In this document: positions 7,993 through 16,653 of the stretch, piece by piece
Layout of the letters: every line of letters begins with the position of its first letter
How positions within the stretch are numbered: the first letter of the stretch is position 1
Source of the DNA: an uncultured SAR116 cluster alpha proteobacterium
GTDB lineage: Bacteria; Pseudomonadota; Alphaproteobacteria; Puniceispirillales; Marisalimonadaceae
DNA: 64,000 nucleotides
Reading direction: 5' to 3'
Assembly: GCA_902615325.1 (NCBI GenBank)
Contig: CACMOJ010000001.1
Span: 62,001-126,000 of the forward strand
Made by a program: the position numbers and the translations under genes
Notes under the pieces: model-generated
Database searches by the model: none
Told to the model about the DNA's origin: nothing
The model's input: only the letters and a program-made list of their open reading frames with translations

Positions 7993-8739
7993 TTATCCTC
8001 TCCCAACAAATGGCATATTTGTAGCCATTATTGTCATATTTAAGATGTTAGTTCCTTCTGGTAAACTGGCTATATAAGCAACTGCTTTACCACAATCTTC
8101 AGCTTCAAAAACTGGTTCTACCATAACCTGACCATTTGCTTGAGGAACACCAGATTTAAAACGCGACCCAATAGCTGTATCTGCGTTTCCAATATCTAAT
8201 TGAGAACATGATATATTGAAATTTCTTCCATCTAAAGCAATTGATTTTGTTAGTCCATTTACCGCATGCTTTGTAGCAGTGTAGGCAACAGTATCAGGTC
8301 TTGGAGAATGAGCTGATACAGAACCATTATTTATTATTCTACCTCCTTGCGGAGATTGAGTTTTCATTAATTTTATAGCTTGCTGTGAACAAAGAAAGGA
8401 TCCAGTTAAATTCACATCAACAGTTTTTCTCCAATCTTCTTCTTTTAATTCTTCTATTGGAACTCTAGGAGCCCCCATCCCTGCATTATTAAAAAGCAAA
8501 TCTATTCGTCCATGATCAGATTTGATTTTATCAAATAAAGCAATAACTTGAGAGCCAATTGTAATATCAGTTTTAATAGGAATGATTTTATGATTATTAT
8601 TTGTTGAGAGTGATGACGTTTTAATTAATTCTTCTTCACGCCTCCCAACGACATAAACAATAAAATCAATTTTGTTTAACTCTAATGCAGCGGAGCGTCC
8701 TATACCTGTACCACCACCTGTTACTAAAGCAACTCTCAT
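7993..8739 (-). CDS. Short-chain dehydrogenase/reductase (SDR)
   Basis: A 248-residue classical SDR: the NAD(P)-binding GGGTGIG at residues 8-14, the structural NNAG near 91, Ser in NNGSVSAHS, and the YTATK catalytic Tyr/Lys pair around 158. An Arg-rich VGRREEE after strand beta2 suggests NADP(H) use, though this is weak evidence. It lies second in the operon, 10 bp after the amidohydrolase and 1 bp before the GTG start I assign to the dehydratase. A sugar (or other polyol) dehydrogenase feeding a lactone to the amidohydrolase and an acid to the IlvD-type dehydratase is a reasonable reading of the trio. Confidence 0.85.
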   Translation of the reverse strand: MRVALVTGGGTGIGRSAALELNKIDFIVYVVGRREEELIKTSSLSTNNNHKIIPIKTDITIGSQVIALFDKIKSDHGRIDLLFNNAGMGAPRVPIEELKEEDWRKTVDVNLTGSFLCSQQAIKLMKTQSPQGGRIINNGSVSAHSPRPDTVAYTATKHAVNGLTKSIALDGRNFNISCSQLDIGNADTAIGSRFKSGVPQANGQVMVEPVFEAEDCGKAVAYIASLPEGTNILNMTIMATNMPFVGRG

Positions 8740-8749
8740 TACTCAATAC

Positions 8750-9631
8750 TTAAAATGAATAAAATTTTTCAGGATTGGTAACCATGATTTTTTGTCTCAT
8801 AGTATCGTCTGTTACCCATTCACCAAATGCATCAACCAAATCCCCATCATTGGGATTAACCTCATACTTATTTGGATGTGGCCAGTCTGTGCCCCACATA
8901 ATATTATCTGAATTTGCTTCTATCAGAGCTCGTGCCATTGGCATAACATCATCATATGGAGGAAGATCAGTTTCACTAACTCTATTCGCTCCAGAGATTT
9001 TTATCCATGTGTTACCATCACGCACTAAGTCCAGTAATGTTTTGAAACCTTCAGAATTAATTCCATTTGTTGCGGGTTGATACGCAAAATGTGCAATTGA
9101 AATTGGAACAGATGATTTTTTAAAAATAGGAGCTAACTCAACAACATCCTTTCCTGGGAAAAGATATTCTACATGCCAACCTAAATCTTTTATCCTCGCT
9201 TCAAGCGTTGGTATCTCATCTAAACCTATAGGCATACCACCAATATTGTCCATGTTCAATCTAACACCTTTTATGCCTTGTTTATCAAGATCCTCTAAAA
9301 AATTATCTGACACATCCATCTTAATTGCGCAAACACCTCTAGCTCTACCTGGCGTTTCGTCATTCATAACCTTCATTCCCTTCAATATTGCGGAGTTATC
9401 CACTCCATAAGGAGAAGGTTGAGTATAAACCACCCTACTCACTCCAAGTTGAGAATGTAAATGTTTTAAATCATCGAGTGTTGAATCTGGAGGATTATAG
9501 CCTCTTCCTTCAAAAAGGGGGTATTTGCTTTCAAATATATGCACATGTGTATCAATTGAACCTTCAGGCAACTTAATACTTGGAACTTTTGGGTTTCTAT
9601 CTGGAGCTATACAGTCTCTAATAGTTGTCAT
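8750..9631 (-). CDS. Amidohydrolase-2 family lactonase (LigI/galactarolactone isomerase-like)
   Basis: A 293-residue TIM-barrel protein with the opening GSIDTHVHIFESKYPL (HxH metal or substrate histidines) and the closing WGTDWPHPN, both typical of the 2-pyrone-4,6-dicarboxylate lactonase (LigI) and D-galactarolactone isomerase group in COG3618. These hydrolyse or isomerise lactones, often without metal. Start at ATG 9631 is fixed by a GAGGAGG Shine-Dalgarno seven bases upstream. It is the first gene of the operon. Alongside an SDR and a sugar-acid dehydratase, a sugar-lactone role is more likely than lignin-derived PDC cleavage. Confidence 0.8.
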   Translation of the reverse strand: MTTIRDCIAPDRNPKVPSIKLPEGSIDTHVHIFESKYPLFEGRGYNPPDSTLDDLKHLHSQLGVSRVVYTQPSPYGVDNSAILKGMKVMNDETPGRARGVCAIKMDVSDNFLEDLDKQGIKGVRLNMDNIGGMPIGLDEIPTLEARIKDLGWHVEYLFPGKDVVELAPIFKKSSVPISIAHFAYQPATNGINSEGFKTLLDLVRDGNTWIKISGANRVSETDLPPYDDVMPMARALIEANSDNIMWGTDWPHPNKYEVNPNDGDLVDAFGEWVTDDTMRQKIMVTNPEKFYSF

Positions 9632-9710
9632 TTGCGATCCTCCTCAAACAAATTTCATAAAAGACTAATAGAATTTAGATCAAAGTTAAAATGATAAATT
9701 CAAATAATTT

Positions 9711-9764
9711 AAATCATTTTATTTGATTTATATATTGAGTTACGAATTTTAATAATTTTTGTTT
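9711..9764 (+). promoter_or_regulatory. Upstream repeat A before egtBD
   Basis: An approximately 52-bp element repeated in the same orientation at 12140-12190 (upstream of the TauE gene). Shared features are AAATCATTYTATTTGAT, then TTGAGTTA and AATTTTAATAATTTT. It contains the inverted arms AAATCA and TGATTT. It lies about 100 bp before the egtBD start, in the divergent gap with the amidohydrolase operon. Promoter or regulator site is inferred. Confidence 0.5.
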
Positions 9765-9865
9765 TTTAATAAAATAACCTCTAATTATTAATTAAATTTA
9801 ACTCTAGCATGAGATTAACAAATTAATTTTTTAAATAACTAATTGTAAACTTTTTTATTATTAGT

Positions 9866-12130
9866 ATGATTTTAACTTTAATAGCAGAGATTATTATTTT
9901 AAAAACATCAAAAAATTTAGAGAACTTAAATGTAAATGAACATTTAGCAAGTTTATATGACAGGACACGTAATCAGTCATTACATTTGTCAAAACCTCTT
10001 AGTGAAGCAGACCAATGTATTCAATCAATGCCTGACGCAAGTCCAACTAAATGGCATTTAGCACACACTACGTGGTTTTTTGAAACGTTCATTCTAAAAC
10101 AATTTGTAAAAAATTATAAAGAGTTTCATGCTGACTTTAATTTCTTATTTAATTCTTACTACAATAAGATAGGTGATCGTCATGCTAGAGCTGAAAGAGG
10201 TATGATTACACGTCCTTCATCGACTGAGGTAAACGAATATAGAAAATATGTTGATAATAAAATGAGGGATTACTTTCAATCAAAGCCAACATCTGAAGTA
10301 CTAAAGTTAATAGAGCTTGGAATAAATCACGAGCAACAACATCAAGAACTTTTAATAACAGACATTAAACACGCTCTTTCAAAGAATCCATTATATCCAG
10401 CTTACAGCGAACAGTTACCAGTAAAAAGATTGAGTGTAAGTAAAAACAGTTGGGTAGATCATCCTGGAGGTCTCCTTGAAATTGGATATTCTGGGAAAAA
10501 ATTTATGTTTGATGCTGAAGGTCCAATACATAAAGTTTGGATAGAACCTTTTAGTTTAGCAAAACATCCAGTATCAAATCGTGAATTCATAAATTTTATT
10601 GAAGATGGTGGCTATAATAAGGCGGAATTTTGGTTATCTGACGGATGGGCATTATGTCAAAAAGAAAATTGGGAAGCTCCCATGTATTGGCATAAAAATA
10701 ACGATGGTAGTTGGTCTTATTATACAATGGGTGGTTTAATACCAATTAAACTAAATGCGCCAGTTTGCCATGTAAGTTATTATGAAGCTGATGCCTTTGC
10801 TCGATGGTCGAATGCTAGATTACCCAGAGAAACCGAATGGGAAGTTATTGCTAAATCATTAGATGTTGAAGGTCATTTCGCTGATGCTAATCTATTTGAT
10901 CCACAACCTTCAACTAAAGATGGAGTTACACAAATTTATGGAGATGTATGGGAATGGACACAAAGTTCTTTTAGTGCTTATCCAGGATATGAAATAGCTG
11001 AAGGTGCAGTGGGAGAATATAATGGTAAATTTATGTCTGGACAGATGGTTTTACGAGGTGGTTCTTGTGCCACACCCATGAACCATATTAGACCTTCTTA
11101 CCGAAACTTTTTTCCTCCATATGCACGATGGCAATTTTCAGGAATTCGTTTAGCTAAAGATAAATTCGCTTCTATTTCTTTCCTCCACGCTAATGATAAT
11201 AATAACAAAGATATATTTTTAAATGATATCATTTTAGGATTAAGTTCAATACCAAAACATATATCATCAAAATATCTTTATGATACTAAAGGCGCACAAC
11301 TATTCGAGAAAATTTGTAAACTTGAGGCTTATTACCCTACAAGAACAGAAATAGGTATTCTTAAAAATAATTCTGCTGAAATTGCAAAATCTCTTGGTCC
11401 GAACGTAACACTTATTGAATATGGCTCTGGAGCTCTTCAGAAAGTTCGCATACTCTTAGACACATTGATTGACCCAAGTTCACTTTGTGCGATAGATATC
11501 TCTGAAGAACAGTTAAAAAAATCTGCTAGTATTATACGCAATGCCTACCCCAATATTGAAGTTTTAACAGTTGCTGCTGATTTTACTAAAGCAGTAAAAA
11601 TACCAAAATCACAACTCGAGACAAAGTCTAAAATTGTGTTTTTCCCTGGTTCAACTATTGGTAATTTTGAACCAGATGATGCTAGAGCATTTTTACAAAA
11701 TATTTGTAAAACAATTGGTAAAAACGGAAAATTACTAATAGGTGTTGATTTAAAAAAGGATTATGAACGTCTTCTTAAAGCATATGACGACGATCATGGC
11801 ATCACAGAAGCTTTTAATAAAAATCTTTTATCTCGAATAAACCATGAATTAGGCGCTGATTTCAATCCAAATTTATTTCGTCATATTGTTCGGTTCAACA
11901 CTTTCAAAGGTAGAATTGAAATGCATCTTGAAAGTTGTATAGATCAGTCTGTTAATATTGGTAAAGAAAAATTTTTCTTTACAGCTGGAGAAACTATCCA
12001 TACTGAAAATTCATATAAATATCATATTCATGAATTTATAGAATTGGCTAAATCATCCGGTTTAGATAAACTATCTACATGGACAGACGAAGATAATCTC
12101 TTTGCTGTCATTTTATTTAGAGTAAAGTAA
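9866..12130 (+). CDS. egtB-egtD: Fused ergothioneine synthase: EgtB (sulfoxide synthase) + EgtD (histidine methyltransferase)
   Basis: A 754-residue fusion. Residues about 25-165 are a DinB_2 domain with iron ligands in HLAH (64-67) and HEQQHQE (155-161). Residues about 185-430 are the FGE-sulfatase fold (VSNREFINF, VWEWTQSSF, LRGGSCATP). Residues about 445-752 are the EgtD methyltransferase (YYPTRTEIGIL, EYGSGALQK, FFPGSTIGNF, IHTENSYKYH). EgtD makes hercynine from histidine with SAM; EgtB joins it to a thiol and oxidises it. Fungal Egt1 has the opposite order. OvoA also ends in a methyltransferase, but of another family. No egtA/egtC is nearby, so cysteine may be used directly. The first 17 residues look non-homologous, but no later NTG start is available. 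Confidence 0.9.
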   Translation: MILTLIAEIIILKTSKNLENLNVNEHLASLYDRTRNQSLHLSKPLSEADQCIQSMPDASPTKWHLAHTTWFFETFILKQFVKNYKEFHADFNFLFNSYYNKIGDRHARAERGMITRPSSTEVNEYRKYVDNKMRDYFQSKPTSEVLKLIELGINHEQQHQELLITDIKHALSKNPLYPAYSEQLPVKRLSVSKNSWVDHPGGLLEIGYSGKKFMFDAEGPIHKVWIEPFSLAKHPVSNREFINFIEDGGYNKAEFWLSDGWALCQKENWEAPMYWHKNNDGSWSYYTMGGLIPIKLNAPVCHVSYYEADAFARWSNARLPRETEWEVIAKSLDVEGHFADANLFDPQPSTKDGVTQIYGDVWEWTQSSFSAYPGYEIAEGAVGEYNGKFMSGQMVLRGGSCATPMNHIRPSYRNFFPPYARWQFSGIRLAKDKFASISFLHANDNNNKDIFLNDIILGLSSIPKHISSKYLYDTKGAQLFEKICKLEAYYPTRTEIGILKNNSAEIAKSLGPNVTLIEYGSGALQKVRILLDTLIDPSSLCAIDISEEQLKKSASIIRNAYPNIEVLTVAADFTKAVKIPKSQLETKSKIVFFPGSTIGNFEPDDARAFLQNICKTIGKNGKLLIGVDLKKDYERLLKAYDDDHGITEAFNKNLLSRINHELGADFNPNLFRHIVRFNTFKGRIEMHLESCIDQSVNIGKEKFFFTAGETIHTENSYKYHIHEFIELAKSSGLDKLSTWTDEDNLFAVILFRVK

Positions 12131-12136
12131 TTAGAT

Positions 12137-12190
12137 ATCAAATCATTCTATTTGATGTATGTTGAGTTATCAATTTTAATAATTTTAGTT
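12137..12190 (+). promoter_or_regulatory. Upstream repeat B before the TauE-like gene
   Basis: Second copy of the element at 9711, here with a perfect 7-6-7 inverted repeat ATCAAAT/ATTTGAT (12137-12156) followed by the shared TTGAGTTA and AATTTTAATAATTTT. It lies just after the egtBD stop and about 50 bp before the TauE-like start. The inverted arms could be an operator and could also act as a weak hairpin behind egtBD. Confidence 0.5.
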
Positions 12191-12240
12191 ATTTAAATTT
12201 ATAATTTAAAAAAAATAATAAAAAGCATTAATTTATATAA

Positions 12241-13002
12241 ATGTATGATTTATTACAATTGCCAGATTTTACCCATCTGCAATTTTTTTTAACTTGCTTG
12301 GTTGCATTTGGTGGTGGATTGATAAGAGGTTATACAGGTTTTGCCGGTGCCCTTTTGCTGCTACCTGGGTTTGTTCTTATCATGGGACCATTACCAGCAT
12401 TAAATGTCGTGATCATTTCAGGTATGGTCGGACAATTAATAATCCTTCCTAATGCAGTCAAAAGGGCACAAAAAAATGTAGTATTATCTTATGGCGGTGG
12501 AATTTTTTTAGGCGTCTATCTAGGATTATATTTTTTGTTTAAAAGAGATATTCCTGACATTACCTTTTTTATGGGTATATTTATAATATTAGCAACTTTA
12601 ATATTAATTTCTGGTTGGAAATATAAAGGACCGATAAATAATTATACTTCAGGTTCATTTGGAACTGGAATTGGTTTTTTTGCTGGTTTTTTTGGGGTGC
12701 CAACTGGACCTTTGACAGGACTTTTTTTCTTATCCTTAAAAGAGGATATAAAAATTATTCAAGCAAATATTCAATGTATAGTAATTTTAACAGTTTTTGC
12801 ATTTTTTACTTATTTTTATTTTATTGAAGGCTTTCGATCTGACTACTTATTATTGGGATTAATTATGTCGCTTCCCCTCGCTATTGGTTTAAAAACTGGT
12901 CAATATTTATTTAACTTTTTACCAGAGAAAGTGTTTAGACCTATAACATATATTTGCCTTTTATCTTTAGGTTCATCATTATGTTTTAAAGCATATAATT
13001 AG
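12241..13002 (+). CDS. TauE/SafE-family sulfite/sulfonate exporter-like permease
   Basis: A 253-residue integral membrane protein with about eight hydrophobic segments arranged as two related halves. The glycine-rich GGGLIRGYTGFAGALLLLPG near the N-terminus and GIGFFAGFFGVPTGPLTGLF in the middle are the repeated TauE/SafE signature. Family members export sulfite, sulfoacetate or other organosulfur anions, but many are uncharacterised. It follows the ergothioneine gene and shares its upstream repeat, so a sulfur link is attractive. It is also 8 bp upstream of the VOC-family gene and may belong to the CoA-ester cluster. Confidence 0.8.
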   Translation: MYDLLQLPDFTHLQFFLTCLVAFGGGLIRGYTGFAGALLLLPGFVLIMGPLPALNVVIISGMVGQLIILPNAVKRAQKNVVLSYGGGIFLGVYLGLYFLFKRDIPDITFFMGIFIILATLILISGWKYKGPINNYTSGSFGTGIGFFAGFFGVPTGPLTGLFFLSLKEDIKIIQANIQCIVILTVFAFFTYFYFIEGFRSDYLLLGLIMSLPLAIGLKTGQYLFNFLPEKVFRPITYICLLSLGSSLCFKAYN

Positions 13003-13010
13003 GAATTAAA

Positions 13011-13427
13011 ATGAATGAAATTATTAAAACAGATAAAATAGATCATATTGGAATTGTTGTGCCAAATATTGAAAAAGCACTAGAACATTATAAGAATGTT
13101 TTTAATAAAATTGGAAGTAAACCTATAATATCAGAAACACAAAATGTAAAAATATCATTTATACAGTTTTCAAATATCAAATTAGAACTGATAGAACCAA
13201 TAAGTAAAAAAAGTCCTATATCTAACTTTCTTAAAAAAAATCCTTTAGGAGGTATGCATCATGTTGGATTAGAAGTAGATGATTTAAACAATACATATTC
13301 TGATGCTAAAAACAATGATCTAGAACCCTTATCAAAACCAGTGAAAGGCTATCATGGTAGAGATTTATTTTTTTTACACCCAAAAAAAATGATGAACACA
13401 TTATTTGAAATCTTATCTAAAAATTAA
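13011..13427 (+). CDS. VOC-family protein, methylmalonyl-CoA epimerase-like
   Basis: A 138-residue vicinal-oxygen-chelate protein. DHIGIVVPNIEKALEHYKNVF starts the first beta-alpha-beta module and GGMHHVGLEVDDL the second, with the His/Glu metal ligands at the family positions. FSNIKLELIEP and LFEILSKN complete it. The pattern is that of methylmalonyl-CoA epimerase/glyoxalase-like proteins. The neighbours (enoyl-CoA hydratase-type and CoA-transferase genes, spaced 11 bp and 2 bp) support a CoA-thioester substrate. No mutase or propionyl-CoA carboxylase is present in the window, so a true methylmalonyl-CoA role is not shown. Confidence 0.75.
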   Translation: MNEIIKTDKIDHIGIVVPNIEKALEHYKNVFNKIGSKPIISETQNVKISFIQFSNIKLELIEPISKKSPISNFLKKNPLGGMHHVGLEVDDLNNTYSDAKNNDLEPLSKPVKGYHGRDLFFLHPKKMMNTLFEILSKN

Positions 13428-13438
13428 AGGAGAAAAAA

Positions 13439-14299
13439 ATGAGAACTGATTTTAAAGAAATATTATTTGAAATTAAAGAAAATGCAGCATGGATTACAAT
13501 AAACCGTCCTGAAGTAAGAAATGCATTTCGAGAGCAAACACTTGATGAAATGAGAGAAGCAGTGCTTCAAACCAAAGAAGATGTAACCATTTCTTGTATA
13601 GTTTTCACAGGTGCTGGCGATGAAGCATTTTCAGCTGGTGGAGATTTCTATGCAATGAAAAGATTAAACTGGTCTAATGCTTCTCATTGGAATGATAGAA
13701 TGTTAGGATTAGCAATGGCTATTAGAGGCGTTTCTATTCCTGTAATAGCAATGGTAAATGGTTGGTGTATGGGAGGTGGCCATGAATTAGCATTGTGGTG
13801 TGATATGGTCATTGCTTCTGAAAATGCTACACTTGGTCAAACTGGAGCAAGAGTTGGTGCCTGCCCTACAGTTGGTGCAACACAATACCTGCCAAGAATT
13901 GTGGGCGAAAGAATAGCTAGAGAAATGATATTTTTATGCAGAACCTTTAAAGGTCAAGAAGCAGTTGATGTTGGTTTGATCAATAAATGTGTTCCTCAAG
14001 ATCAACTGTATGATGAAACTATGAAGTGGGTTAAACAGATTAATAGTTACAGTGGTCAAACTATAAGACAGACTAAAAAGTCATTAAATGCTGAATCTGA
14101 TGAATTGTACGCTTCATGGCAACACGGAATGGAATTGCTTGCACATGTGTGGGGGTCAGAAGAATCTCTTGAAGGAATGCATGCATTTATTGAAAAAAGA
14201 AAGCCAAACTTTTTTAAATTTAGAGAAAAAAATGCAAATATTGTTAAAGAATATTTAGATGGTTTGGAAAAGGATGAGAATGTTAAACCTAAAGGATAA
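13439..14299 (+). CDS. Enoyl-CoA hydratase/isomerase (crotonase) family, BadI/MenB-like
   Basis: A 286-residue crotonase-fold protein. The oxyanion-hole regions are FSAGGDFYAM and GWCMGGGHELALWCD, and the C-terminal EKRKPNFFKF tail matches the EKRKPxF ending seen in MenB and BadI. The tyrosine- and aspartate-rich details differ, but GQTGARVGACPTVGATQYLPRIVGE is laid out like BadI, which opens the 2-ketocyclohexanecarboxyl-CoA ring. Ring cleavage of an alicyclic 2-keto-acyl-CoA is therefore a possibility. Start is fixed by AGGAG upstream of ATG 13439. It is translationally close to the CoA-transferase gene. Confidence 0.8.
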   Translation: MRTDFKEILFEIKENAAWITINRPEVRNAFREQTLDEMREAVLQTKEDVTISCIVFTGAGDEAFSAGGDFYAMKRLNWSNASHWNDRMLGLAMAIRGVSIPVIAMVNGWCMGGGHELALWCDMVIASENATLGQTGARVGACPTVGATQYLPRIVGERIAREMIFLCRTFKGQEAVDVGLINKCVPQDQLYDETMKWVKQINSYSGQTIRQTKKSLNAESDELYASWQHGMELLAHVWGSEESLEGMHAFIEKRKPNFFKFREKNANIVKEYLDGLEKDENVKPKG

Positions 14300-14301
14300 T
14301 A

Positions 14302-15507
14302 ATGAGTAAAGTTTATCCACTAACAGGCATAAGGGTCTTAGATTTAACTAGAATTCTTGCAGGACCCTTGTGTACTCAGTATTTAGGTGATTTAGGTGCT
14401 GAAATAATTAAAATTGAAAACCCCAAGGGTGGTGATGATACCCGAGCTTGGGGTCCACCTTTTTTAGGAACTGAGTCAGCTTATTACCTCGGCATAAATA
14501 GAAACAAAAAAAGTATCTGTTTAGATATAAAAACAAAAGAAGGTTTTAAAATATTAAAAGACCTTATTAAAAAATCAGATGTAGTTATAGATAATTTCAA
14601 ACCAGGTTTTTGGGACAAAATTGATCTACCGGATAGCTGGTTTAATAAAAATGTTCAAAATGTAGTTAGAACTTCTATTTCTGGATACGGAGTAAAGGGA
14701 CCTCAGGGAGGATTACCAGGATATGATTTTTTAATGCAAGCCGAGTCAGGTTTAATGAAAATTACTGGAGAAGTTAATGGTGAACCCATGAAATTAGGAG
14801 TAGCTATAGTAGATATTGTAACAGGATTAAATGCAGTAATTTCAGTCCTTTCTGGTCTTTTATTAAATAAAAAATTAAAAAATAAAAATATATTAACTGA
14901 AGTTAATTTATACAACTCTGGAATTTTTTTACTTGCTAATGTTGCCTCTAATACACTTGTTTCTAATAAAGATGCCGAAAGATATGCAAATGGTCATCCT
15001 AACATCGTTCCGTATAATTTATTTAAAAGTAAAAATGGTGAGTTAGCAATAAGTGTTGGAAATGATAATCAATTTAAAGTTTTTACAAAACTACTAAAAA
15101 AACCAGAATGGGCTCTAGACAAAAGATTTGCTAAAAATGCAGATAGAGTTAAAAACAGAACTTTAATTGAAAAAATGATTAATAAAGAATTATCAAAAAA
15201 AAATAGAAGCTATTGGTATAATCTATTTTTAAAAAATAACATACCATCAGCTATTGTAAGAGGCGTTAAAGAAGCATTAAATCACTCTCAAACAAAAGAT
15301 AATGACATGACTTTGAAATTAGATAAGAAAAACACAAAAAGTTTAGAGACATTAAATACACCAATCCAGATTAATAACCAAAGAGGATTATCCAAACCTA
15401 AATACCCTCCTTCTCTTGGAGAAGATACTAAAAAAGTATTAAAAAATATTCTTAATATAGATGATGAAGAAATAAAAAAATTAATCTCACTGAAAGTTAT
15501 TAAATAA
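14302..15507 (+). CDS. CaiB/BaiF-type (class III) CoA-transferase
   Basis: A 401-residue class III CoA-transferase. GIRVLDLTRILAGPLCTQYLGDLGAEIIKIE at the N-terminus, the RNKKSICLDIK segment and SISGYGVKGP are hallmark regions, and the catalytic Asp lies in QAESGLM-proximal GYDFLMQ. It moves CoA between carboxylic acids (formyl-CoA, carnitine or succinyl-CoA dependent). It starts 2 bp after the crotonase-family gene and would activate the acid that the crotonase and VOC proteins then process. The C-terminal SLGEDTKKVLKNIL matches the family tail. Confidence 0.85.
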   Translation: MSKVYPLTGIRVLDLTRILAGPLCTQYLGDLGAEIIKIENPKGGDDTRAWGPPFLGTESAYYLGINRNKKSICLDIKTKEGFKILKDLIKKSDVVIDNFKPGFWDKIDLPDSWFNKNVQNVVRTSISGYGVKGPQGGLPGYDFLMQAESGLMKITGEVNGEPMKLGVAIVDIVTGLNAVISVLSGLLLNKKLKNKNILTEVNLYNSGIFLLANVASNTLVSNKDAERYANGHPNIVPYNLFKSKNGELAISVGNDNQFKVFTKLLKKPEWALDKRFAKNADRVKNRTLIEKMINKELSKKNRSYWYNLFLKNNIPSAIVRGVKEALNHSQTKDNDMTLKLDKKNTKSLETLNTPIQINNQRGLSKPKYPPSLGEDTKKVLKNILNIDDEEIKKLISLKVIK

Positions 15508-15522
15508 CACAAGGAGACATAT

Positions 15523-16653
15523 ATGTTTAAGTTAACAAAAGGCATTCTAATAAAAGAAGTAGAAATTTATATATTAAAAATTCCTTTAAACAAACCTATT
15601 AAAATGGCCGGAATAGTTGTTGATAGTGCTGAAAATCTTTTTGTAAAAATAATAAGTCAAAATGATACGTATGGATGGGGTGAAGCTTCTTCTGCTCCAA
15701 CAATGACAGGAGAATTCTCACATGGCATGTTTTCAGCTGCTTTATTTTTAAAAAATTTTTTGATCAATAAAAACTTAACATCATTAAATGATCTAGATAT
15801 TTTAAAAAAATCTCCTCTTTATGAAAACAAAGGAACTAAATCAGCATTCGAAATCGCTCTATTAGATTTAATGGCAAAAGAAAATAATATACCATTATTT
15901 CAATTATTCGCCTCTCAATCAAAGAGACATTCAATACCAATTATTAAAATGGTTGCAGGAAAAACTATTTCAGAAGAATTAGATGATTTTAAAAAAGCAT
16001 TAGATGCAGGATTTACAAAGTTTAAGATTAAAGTTGGATCAAATGACGCAAAAACAGATTTAAATAGATGTTCTTCAATTTCAAAAATTGGACATGATAA
16101 ATGTTTTTTTTCTGCAGACGCTAATGAAGGTTTTTCCCATGAAGATGCAGCAGAATTTGCTAAAAAAGCAAAAGATGCAGGAATATCTTTTTTTGAACAA
16201 CCTATAAAGGCTTCCGAAAAAAACAAGATTACTGAAATAACAGCATTTAGCAGCGTTCCTACTTGTTCTGATGAAGGCGTGCATTCTATAAATGATGTAA
16301 TTGAAATTGGAGAGAAATTAATAACTTCTGGACTAAGTTTAAAAACAATTAAACTTGGAGGAGCTTATGAAGCTTATAAATGCGGAGAGAAAGCTAATGA
16401 ATTAGGCTTAAATATAAATCTCTCAGGCAAAGTTGCTGAAACAAGTATTGCAAGTTTTGCAATCTCACATGTTGCACAAGCAATTACTCAAGCTAACTGG
16501 GATTTAAGCATTACCAATCAATATTTAGTTGAAGACCCTGTTACAACGAATTTAAAAATATCCAATGGTCAAATTAATTTTGAAAATACTGTTGGATTAG
16601 GAACTGAACTAGATATTTCTAAAGCTTCAAAGTTTATTCAACAATCAAGTTAA
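15523..16653 (+). CDS. Enolase-superfamily enzyme, muconate-lactonizing subgroup
   Basis: A 376-residue enolase-superfamily protein. The second KxK-type catalytic motif is FKIKVGS near residue 168, metal ligands fall in FSADANEG, FFEQPI and CSDEG, and the opposite-face lysine is in LKTIKLGGA. This is the MLE subgroup, covering muconate cycloisomerase, o-succinylbenzoate synthase, N-acylamino acid racemase and dipeptide epimerase. It ends the 13011-16653 cluster, after an AAGGAG site at 15511. With a CoA-transferase and a BadI/MenB-like protein beside it, a cycloisomerase or OSBS-like reaction is possible, but no menaquinone genes are seen. Confidence 0.8.
   Translation: MFKLTKGILIKEVEIYILKIPLNKPIKMAGIVVDSAENLFVKIISQNDTYGWGEASSAPTMTGEFSHGMFSAALFLKNFLINKNLTSLNDLDILKKSPLYENKGTKSAFEIALLDLMAKENNIPLFQLFASQSKRHSIPIIKMVAGKTISEELDDFKKALDAGFTKFKIKVGSNDAKTDLNRCSSISKIGHDKCFFSADANEGFSHEDAAEFAKKAKDAGISFFEQPIKASEKNKITEITAFSSVPTCSDEGVHSINDVIEIGEKLITSGLSLKTIKLGGAYEAYKCGEKANELGLNINLSGKVAETSIASFAISHVAQAITQANWDLSITNQYLVEDPVTTNLKISNGQINFENTVGLGTELDISKASKFIQQSS

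Noticed and set aside
9866-12130. OvoA (ovothiol) identity for the DinB-FGE-methyltransferase protein
   Set aside because: The C-terminal part carries EgtD-type motifs (YYPTRTE, FFPGSTIGNF, IHTENSYKY), not the OvoA methyltransferase type.
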